Source of the DNA: Allodiplogaster sudhausi
Lineage: Eukaryota > Nematoda > Chromadorea > Rhabditida > Diplogasteridae
Assembly (NCBI GenBank): GCA_945643635.1
Contig: CALZFC010000354.1
Span: 3,542,001-3,606,000, forward strand
Length of the DNA: 64,000 nucleotides
Reading direction: 5' to 3'
The position numbers and the translations under genes were made by a program. Each line of letters opens with the position of its first letter. Position 1 is the stretch's first letter. The notes under the pieces are model-generated. The model did no database searches. It saw only the letters and a list, made by a program, of their open reading frames with translations, and was not told the origin of the DNA. Below, in pieces: positions 56,537-64,000 of the stretch.

Positions 56537-58218
56537 ATGCTGTCCCTGCCTGCCATCCGTCGTGAGTGGCTCTTGCTGCTCGTGCCTCCCGTGGCTCTCC
56601 GCTTCCCTGCTCACCAGCCTCCTTCTCCTCACTCTCACATCGTCGTCTCTTCTCTTCTCACTCTCTCCGGCTTCTTTTACATCTTCGCCGTCATCCACGC
56701 GGCCTGGTTAGTTATTTTATTAATTTGTGTTAAGGTCATATGTCATGTGACGACTTTAAAAGTAGTCAATAGAACAATGGCGAGTCAGATTATCTTTTTT
56801 ATCTTTTAAAAATTCATCTTTCCGTGTATTTTTCACCACTTGTCCTTGTTTCATAACAGTAAATATGATGTATTGAGTTCAGGCTTCTCTACGGCAAGGA
56901 TGAGCCTTGGCTGGCCGGCATCGTGGACGCGGCGTGGACGGCGTTGAAGGAGATGTGGCCGCTCTCTGCGTTGCTGTCGCTGTGCTCGCTGTTTTCTGAC
57001 TTCGTGGAAATGGAGCGGCAGAAGCAGGCTGTCTTCTCTGACAAGAGCGGCATCCAATTCGACTTCCAACTCTGCCCGTCTGGCTCGTCTCTGCTGCCGA
57101 CTTCTTCATTCGAGTGGTCAACCGTGCCCTCTCACTACTCGATTCAACCATTGAGTCGACTGGAAAGGTTCATTCTATCTCTTTAGTTTCTGTCTCACTT
57201 CCTATAGGCTTTTTCGCTCTCTTCGTCTCTCTCTCTCTCTCCGTCTCCCTCTCTCTCCGTCTCTCTCTCTCTCTCTCCGTATCTCTCTCTCTCTCCGTCT
57301 CTCTCTCTCTCCGTCTCTCTCTCTCTCCGTCTCTCTCTCTCCGTCTCTCTCTCTCTCCGTCTCTCTCTCTCTCCGTCTCTCTCTCTCTCCGTCTCTCTCT
57401 CTCTCCGTCTCTCTCTCTCTCCGTCTCTCTCTCTCTCCGTCTCTCTCTCTCTCCGTCTCTCTCTCTCTACGTCTCTCTCTCTCTACGTCTCTCTCTCTCC
57501 ATCTCTCTCCTTCTCTCTAGCTCTCTCCCCACTTAATATTGGGACTGATCTACCTACTTGAGTTTCTTCACTGGATCGTGGGACTGGAGCTGCCGCCCCC
57601 GATGGAGGAGGAGAACCGGAGAGGAGAAGAGTCGCTCATCGAGGGCCCCGCCAACCATCAGCCAGCTGCCGTGCCCGACTTAATCAACTCTGAAGAAGGG
57701 CCCTACGATGAGGTTGACCTTCTCTCTCTCTCTCACCCTCTTCCTCCCTCTCAACCTCTTCCTCCCTCTCACTCTCTCTCTCTCTCTCTCTCTCTCTATT
57801 ACTCTCGTTATCTCTCTCGCTCTCGCCCCTTAATTTCTCTCTCTCTCTCATCTTTCTTTCTCTCACCTTATTTCTCTCTCATTCTCTCTCACCCTCTTTC
57901 CTTCTCTCTCTCACTCTCGTCATCTCTCTCGCTCTCGACCCCTTTATTTCTATCCTACTCTCTTTCGTCTTACACTTAGTATTCACTCCATACTTCTTTA
58001 TCTCCACGCAGTAAGACCAAATTTAAATAAGTGTTGAAAGGCTGATGATTGTTTGTAAAGTCAATGAAGTATTTTGTTTCTAGGTTCTGCGAACCCTGAG
58101 CCCCGCTGAGAGGAAGAATGAAAAGGAGGAAGAGGAGCGAGACACTTTGGAGGAAGAAGAGGAGGAAGAAGGGGAGGGAGATTTGACATGGAGCTGCCAC
58201 GTGGCCTGGGAGAGGTAG
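56537..58218 (+). CDS. Unidentified multi-pass membrane protein with acidic C-terminal tail
   Basis: Exons: 56537-56706 (MLSLPAIRREWLLLLVPP, HIVVSSLLTLSGFFYIFAVI), 56883-57167 (LLYGKDEPWLAGIVDAAWTA, then after a frame change WLVSAADFFIRVVNRALSLL), 57521-57712 (LILGLIYLLEFLHWIVGLEL and ENRRGEESLIEGP), 58084-58218 (glutamate-rich, ending SCHVAWER). The outer junctions phase. Inside exon 2 the frame must change between about 56997 and 57075; a 44-nt intron from GTGGAAATGG (57001) to AAGAG (57044) would do it, otherwise there is a frameshift. Four hydrophobic segments are seen. I do not recognise the family. The start codon is the first in-frame ATG after the GA-rich leader and is uncertain. Intron 2 is filled by a CT minisatellite. 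Confidence 0.5.
57222..57520. repeat. CCGT-(CT)n minisatellite in an intron
   Basis: About 18 units of 14-18 bp, CCGT followed by five to seven CT pairs; the last units change CCGT to ACGT. It ends in CTCTCTAG at the 57521 acceptor. Confidence 0.9.
57720..57960. repeat. CT-rich array directly after an exon
   Basis: Irregular (CT)n with CACCCTCTTCCTCC units, beginning at the donor of the exon ending 57712. Confidence 0.8.
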
Positions 58219-58381
58219 CTCCGCCCCTCCGGGCATGCATAACCTACCTCCTCGTTTTATATTTGACTAATTTTATAATCTGCTAAATAAATATTTCTTT
58301 GACAAGGATTTCCAGCCAGATATACATACGAATGAGAGAGATATAGATCAAGAGAGATGGAGAGAGCGGGAGAAAGAGAGA

Positions 58382-58425
<44 letters not shown>

Positions 58426-61063
58426 GAGGAAGGGGGTGAACTAGGAGAACACGAGAGGGGCTGCGAAGCGGAAGAGAATACAGAGCATCTCGCAATCACA
58501 CCTCAATCCTAAAAATGTCTATGCACCGGTGGATTTCATTCTTTTCCTTCTTCAAAATTATCGACCTCATTCTCTTCATTAAAAAGTATCTATGTTTTTA
58601 TTATTATTTTATTAATTTCGTTTCAATCGACGAGTCTGACACGCCTTTGATTTATTCATTTTCTCTTCTTACTTACCACTAGACATTGTTCGATCTCGGA
58701 ATGACACTTTTGTCCAAAGATCAATACGTCAAAGGTCGGCTGATTATCAGTCCTTTCTCTCTCTCTCTCTCTCTTCCTTATCTCTCACTCTCTCTCTATC
58801 ACTCTCTTTCACTTTCTTTAAATCTCTCTTCGCTCTCTCTGCTTAATCCCTTACTCTCAATTCTCTTCTCAGCTCTCACTTTGAATTACTCTGCCAGTAG
58901 CTGAGGAATGCTGAATAGGAGGAACGATCTTGCACAAGAAATGCAGAAATGAAAAGGTGTTCCTCGATTCGTGATCATCTCCACTCTTTTTCTGGTGAAA
59001 GCTCTCCGTTGACCTTGGAATATAAAGGTTGCACGTGATGCTTAAAACTCTTTCAGGCGAAAAGATTAAGGGATTAAAGTGACATCTCTCCTTCTTTCCG
59101 CTAACGTTCTTGAAAAGTAGGCTGGTCTCAATGGATAAGTAGTTTTTAAAAATATCAAAGGAAATGTGAATTCGCCCAAATGTTCTGTAAAGAACTTTGA
59201 CACAATGGAATGGTAGGAATGCGCTTGAAAATCACTATGATTTTCTGACTCAGCAGGACAGGAATTGAGGTGAGAAAGAAATTGACTTGAAGACACGTGA
59301 TTATTAAGATGAAAAGAAGAGGGACCGTTTTAAGTGAAAATTCCGTTTACTATCTTTTAAGAGAGCCTCTCTGTATGCCTCCAGTAGGGCCTGCCCCAGA
59401 TCCAGATGTTCGATTTCGAGAGCCAAAAAGTTGTCGGACATGGCACTGGGCCCCAGTAACAAGATTAAATGATAAAACTTTTTTTTCCAAAAATATTCTT
59501 GCGTGAACAGTTAAATGTATGGATATTTTGTGATTTGATGTATCTCGCTTCAAAATCAATATTTTTCAATTTTCTTTTTTTTTGCCATTTCCGTCGAATT
59601 CTAAACAAGAGAACTTTAAATGTCTTTCGAAAAATATTTCATTTTAATATCGAAAAATTATTTTAAATATTTCAATTTGACCGTTGAATACCTTATACTC
59701 AAAACATTTTGGGTACTATATCTCAGATTGTAGAGCATTAAAAACTGTATAACATATGTTCTTATCGTTTAGCCTGGATGTCCCCTAAGCTGTTAAAAAT
59801 AGGCTCAAATAGGAGCACCTCGGAGATGAACGATTCAAGGAATGCGTGAAGAAATGGTTAAATTCTTGTTTAAACAAACAGTGAACCACTTCATTCGATT
59901 CAGCGCGTGTTTCTTGTCATAATAGCTTTATGTTATAATTCATAAAACTATCGTTTTCCACGAACAAAACTCCTTTTTCGATTTTTCTACCATGGACAGA
60001 AAATGACCTAAAACTATTCAAATCGCTATATTTTCGACAAATTCAAAGACTACAGAATATGAATAGCACTATTCTGTACGCGACAAAATTCTCTACAACA
60101 TACATCCTTTACATCTGGATAGGACGTCCCTACCAATGACTATATCGATTTTCCCATGACTGTCGCGTCAACACTGACAGATCCGCATTTTACAACTTTT
60201 CGTGCAATCTTAATGTTTCTTACTCATCCAATACACCATTCTGCTCCACAAAGCATCCTGAAGTCAGAACGGATGTTTATTTTGCATATTTCCCGTGGTA
60301 AAAGCCCGCAAAATGGTTTGCATGCGCGCGGAATTGAACCTGCGACCTATGACATTCGACGTGCACAACCAATACGCCAAAATTACATTTTAAAATGCAT
60401 TTCTCGAGACTCCTTGAACCAATTTTAAAGGTTGAACTATCAATCGATAGCTATTTTTTCGCTCTATCGAAATAAGAATATCCGCCAAAAAGTATTAAAT
60501 GATGGTAAGGCAGAATAAGACGCCAAAATATTCGAACACAAAAAAGTATATCAAACAATTTATTCATAAAGAAGTGATGTATGGGAAAGTTGTTCGTCTT
60601 CGCGAAAGCTATCTAATAGTAGTTTATGAAATGTGGTGATGGGTTGCATATGCGAGAAATAGCTGCTGCGGAACTGGCCTCCCAAAAAATTAAATTTGCA
60701 AAGCAGCTTGATCCTTACAGAGTGGCTCTCTTAATGGCTTTCTGCCCTGTTGTTAGATCTCTTATTTTTTTATATCTCTCTATCAGTATTTCTCTCTCTC
60801 TATGTCTTTCTCTCGCTCTTGCAATCTCCCTTCCATTTTCTCTCTCTTTGCATATCTCTCTCTCTCTCTGTCCTCTCGCACCCTTCTTCACTGATGCCGC
60901 ATATTTCATGCAATGCCTTTCAATCACTCTGTGTATATCATTGAAAGCTATGTATCTAATATTCCTTTTACTCTGTCTCTCTCTCTTCGCTCTCTCTCCC
61001 CCTCTCTCGCTCTCTCTCTATCTCTTTCGCTCTCTCACTTTCGAAACTCTATCTCCACACCAG
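58219..61063. other. Intergenic / upstream of the K+ channel; no gene supported
   Basis: GA array 58330-58430, CT arrays 58755-58860 and 60775-61045, and 1.6 kb of AT-rich unique sequence (59000-60600). Short frames such as 58515-58585 (MSMHRWISFFSFFK) close quickly and are not supported. Earlier exons of the channel could lie here. 60319-60381 is tRNA-like. Confidence 0.45.
60319..60381 (-). other. tRNA-like sequence (A and B boxes)
   Basis: On the minus strand an A box TGGCGTATTGG (60379-60369) and a B box GGTTCAATTCC (60340-60330) have tRNA-like spacing. The T stem and acceptor stem do not pair, so it is a tRNA-derived SINE piece or pseudogene. It differs from the one at 2641-2713. Confidence 0.45.
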
Positions 61064-64000
61064 GCTACGGCAGATGACAGGGACGTGGCATCTACAGCCG
61101 TCCGGACGCCAGCGTCTTCAACACAGACGCCTGCGGCTACCCCTCGCGCTGTGCGAGTTCTTCCGCGACGCGACCGCATCGCGTCCGAGTGCAGCGAGTA
61201 CTCGGCCGCTTCCAATGAACTTCAATATAGGACGACGCCGTCAAGGTGAATGCATCCACGAACTCAACTGTTTATATTCATTCGTAATCATTATTTAAGT
61301 AATTTTAAAAGAATAAACAAGCTGATATGTGTATATTTAAATGCGTATTAAAGAAGTGATAAGGCTTGCAGAAGAGAAATAATAGGTAATAATAAGATAC
61401 GTTAATCATAAGCTCTGGTGGGTAAATATGATGTATTTTCTCACGACAGTTAATTTTCGATGAATATGTACGGTATGTAATTACTTGAGAAATCTCAATA
61501 TCTTTACTCTTATTTCTAAATACCCCAGGACCTCTCCGCTTCCTCGTCGCTTCCAGAAAAACTTGAGCCAGCCGTCTACCGTGACGGGAAAGAGTCCGGA
61601 AGCCTTTTCCATCGCCACCGCCAATGGAATGACGATTATGTCTTCGCCCAAGACTTTGGTTACTTCTTGCAATGGTGAAATAAGACTCAAGGATGATTCG
61701 GAAAAGAGGCACACTGACATGAGAGAAAGATAAAGATTTGGAGAAGAGAGAAAAGATGTTGAGAGTTCAAGTGAGAGAGAAAAGATAGAGAGAGAGAGGG
61801 GAGAGAGAAAGAAAAAAGAAGAGAGAAAGAGCGAGAGAGAAAGAGAGAAGAAGAGAGAGTGAGAGAAAGAAAGAGGGAGATAGGGTGTCTTGTTCCCTTC
61901 AGAGACGTCGTCGCCAAAATAGCCGAGCTGTTCTCCCGCCCGATTACGAGGAGCATGAGCATACGCACCGTTCGTTATCATTTACCTCCTGAATTTATTT
62001 ACTTAAAATATATTATTTTGGAAATTTCTTTCTACACATATTTAAATTTAAAATTTTTTATTGGTAAATCAATGATTATTCACATACATCTTAAAGCTAT
62101 CCTTCTCGATCTGATCATTAATATGATGAACGTAGTATATTTGATGTTGGCCAGAATATTAAATTTTGCAACATAAAAAAATTGCGATTCACATATTAAT
62201 GTTTTCTTTATCTATTCATATATTCTTTAATGATATACGATATGGTGATTACATACATACAATGTAGATTAGTTGCTGCTGCGCAGGAATCCGCACGACG
62301 CTGTCCTCGTTGCTGCTCGCGAAGGACCGCCGCGACGGCCTCCGCCACGTCATCCTCATCGCCATCGTCTTCCTCTACACGCTCGGCGGCGGCGCGCTCT
62401 TCTTGGCTTTTTCATCGAGGCGCCCGAAGAGGCAAAGGTACTACAGAAGTTTGATCGATACGTATTTATCCATGCTAATTCCTTTTTAATCTTTAATTCA
62501 TACAATGTTATAATACTAGGAGAGATTTTCCCTTATCAATGAAAATGTTGACTTTCGCGGAAGTCGGCACGTTATCCATGCAGTTATATTGAAGTAACGG
62601 GATAACAACGTTGTATACTTATAATATTTATATACTTATATATATATATATATATGAAAATAGTTTATTAAATGGAGATAAAGTGTTTGCCTTGTTTGAA
62701 GTCGACCGCGGAGAAGATCGCTTCCCTCGAGAGGACGATGCGGCAACTCGAGCGAGATCTGCGACATGAACTCAAACAGAACAACCTCAACGAGTCCATT
62801 CTGCCGAGGTTGCGGGTCAGTCAGGCGGCAATCTCATCTTCTTCTTTTAATTTATAATATCATAATTAAGTTTCGTACATTTTGCCAGGAAATTATACGT
62901 TTATACGAGAAAAGAGATTGAGAAAAAGAGAATGGCTCTCCTTGTCTTTTTCTCAACCTCCTAAGCGCTCTCTCTTTTCTTCTTTTCTCTCTCTCTCCAC
63001 TCTCTTTCTCTCTTACTCTCTTTCTCTTTTTTTCTCTCTCTCTCTCTCTCATTCGCAGCACGCGTACGTGGAGATGCTGCAGCTGGAGGGCATGTTCGAG
63101 TTCTCTGCCTTTGATCGTGCCGCCGGCCACTCGATGTGGACGCTGGGCAGCGCGTGCTTCTTCGCAGCCACCGTCTACACGACCATCGGATTCGGTTTGG
63201 GTGCCAAAATATGTTTTATTTTATTTTATTTTTTTAATACCAATTATTTTAAACCTCCAGGCGCGATCGCGCCGTCGACCGAGCTGGCGAAGGCGGCGGC
63301 GCTCGTGTACGGCGTTGTCTTCTGCCCGCTCACCGTCGTCGCCGTCCGCGATCTCGGCCAGTTCGTCCTCGTGCATCTCACGCGTCTCTACGCGCGGCTC
63401 CTCATCAAGCTACGGTTGAGAGATTCTGTTTCGGTTCTTTACTTTTCTATTATCTTTCACGACGTCTTTTTTCGTGCGATTCATTTAAAATTTCACACAC
63501 AACACTTGTACACGCCGCATGCATATCTGAATATATACATAGTTGCATCAGTCAAATTTGTAATATGTGTGCATAGAAAATATATACATACATACATATA
63601 TACAAATATACTCGTATTCTCTGTCTAGAGCCGCGCGTGGCTACGAGACTACAGACACGGAGGCAATTTCGTTGCCGATCAAGTTCTGCTCGTTGGGTGG
63701 GCTTATTACTTTTTACAATAAAAAAAGCTATTCTCTTGATAGTAGTTTCTGCTGCTTTACTAGCATAATTGTTCTTCCTAGCATAACAATGGCTTATGCC
63801 CTAATTGCTCGCCATCGCTTGACAATCTAGCCCTTCGCGCCTTAAAGGCGCCCGAAACTTTAAATTTTCCTGTCTCGAAATCACATGCTCTCTCTCTCCC
63901 TCACGCGTGATTTTGGGCTCCTTTTAAGTGACAATCAACTACGTGCTGGCGGCGGCGGTCTTCGTGCACAACTACGACGCATTCTGGGGCCCGTCCGCCC
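61064..64000 (+). CDS. TWK-type two-pore-domain K+ channel (partial, runs off the right edge)
   Basis: Exons with agreeing phases: 61064-61245, 61529-61674, 61905-61969, 62268-62437, 62702-62815, 63059-63194, 63261-63414, 63629-63696, 63929-64000 and beyond. The N-terminal cytoplasmic region is Ser/Thr/Pro-rich. TM1 is LRHVILIAIVFLYTLGGGAL with the following FIEAPEEAK. A long charged helix (TMRQLERDLRHELKQ) leads to pore loop 1, WTLGSACFFAATVYTTIGFG, the K+ selectivity filter. TM2 is VYGVVFCPLTVVAVRDLGQF, and TM3 begins in the last exon; pore 2 is outside the window. K2P channels set resting K+ leak at the plasma membrane. Exon 62268-62437 is one base short: between GALF and FIEAPEE the frame shifts at a run of five T (62408-62412), where six would restore it. 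Further 5' exons may be missing. Confidence 0.9.
61735..61890. repeat. (GA)n array in a K+ channel intron
   Basis: GA/GAAA-rich, ending about 15 nt before the CCCTTCAGAG acceptor of the 61905 exon. Confidence 0.8.
62930..63058. repeat. (CT)n-rich tract ending at a K+ channel 3' splice site
   Basis: Irregular CT/TTTC repeats ending CTCTCTCTCATTCGCAG at the 63059 exon. Confidence 0.8.

Noticed and set aside
57222..57520. CRISPR-like array
   Set aside because: Units are simple CT-derived with no unique spacers, and the genome is eukaryotic.

Overview
The window looks like nuclear DNA of a nematode. Genes are cut into many small exons, often separated by introns of about 45-150 nt. The gene content is nematode-like: a Ser/Thr phosphatase of the nematode-expanded PP1 group ([10 protein letters not shown] motif), a small MSP-domain protein, two serpentine 7TM receptors, a TWK-type two-pore K+ channel and a germ cell-less homologue. 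Long (GA)n/(CT)n arrays fill introns and intergenic DNA. All exon models were built by hand from reading frame, splice sites and remembered family motifs; no search was run. The species cannot be named.

Left third (1-12 kb): an unstable area with three copies of one S1 (trypsin-like) protease gene and a relic of a fourth. Copy A (165-690) is scrambled, B (minus strand, 3422-5414) and C (plus strand, 7516-9413) are divergently arranged. Between and beside them lie 5'-truncated minus-strand LINE fragments (765-2460 and 9725-11240), a tRNA-like SINE head and a dispersed repeat pair.

12-25 kb: a Nischarin/IRAS homologue (PX domain plus leucine-rich repeats, 10 exons, minus strand, 12131-24957). 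Its 7.7-kb third intron contains a complete seven-exon TMEM121-like gene on the opposite strand (21673-23397).

25-33 kb: two minus-strand genes (Y, 25836-28016; X, 29410-30974) that both begin with a signal peptide followed by C-A-P-N-x-P, then low-complexity or coiled-coil sequence; both models are partly unresolved. 33-40 kb: a 7TM receptor whose second intron holds a complete hAT transposon (34458-37602) with terminal repeats and a perfect 8-bp target duplication.

40-50 kb: germ cell-less/GMCL homologue (plus), MSP-domain protein (minus), PP1-like phosphatase (plus, 10 exons, 324 residues). 53-64 kb: a second 7TM receptor, an unidentified membrane protein with an acidic tail, and the 5' part of a TWK K+ channel that runs off the right edge.

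The most notable general signals are: frequent GC-AG introns (about five among roughly 70 modelled); (CT)n arrays lying directly against 3' splice sites with (GA)n arrays just after some 5' splice sites; a 40-bp perfect inverted repeat inside a receptor intron; and a one-base homopolymer break in the K+ channel.
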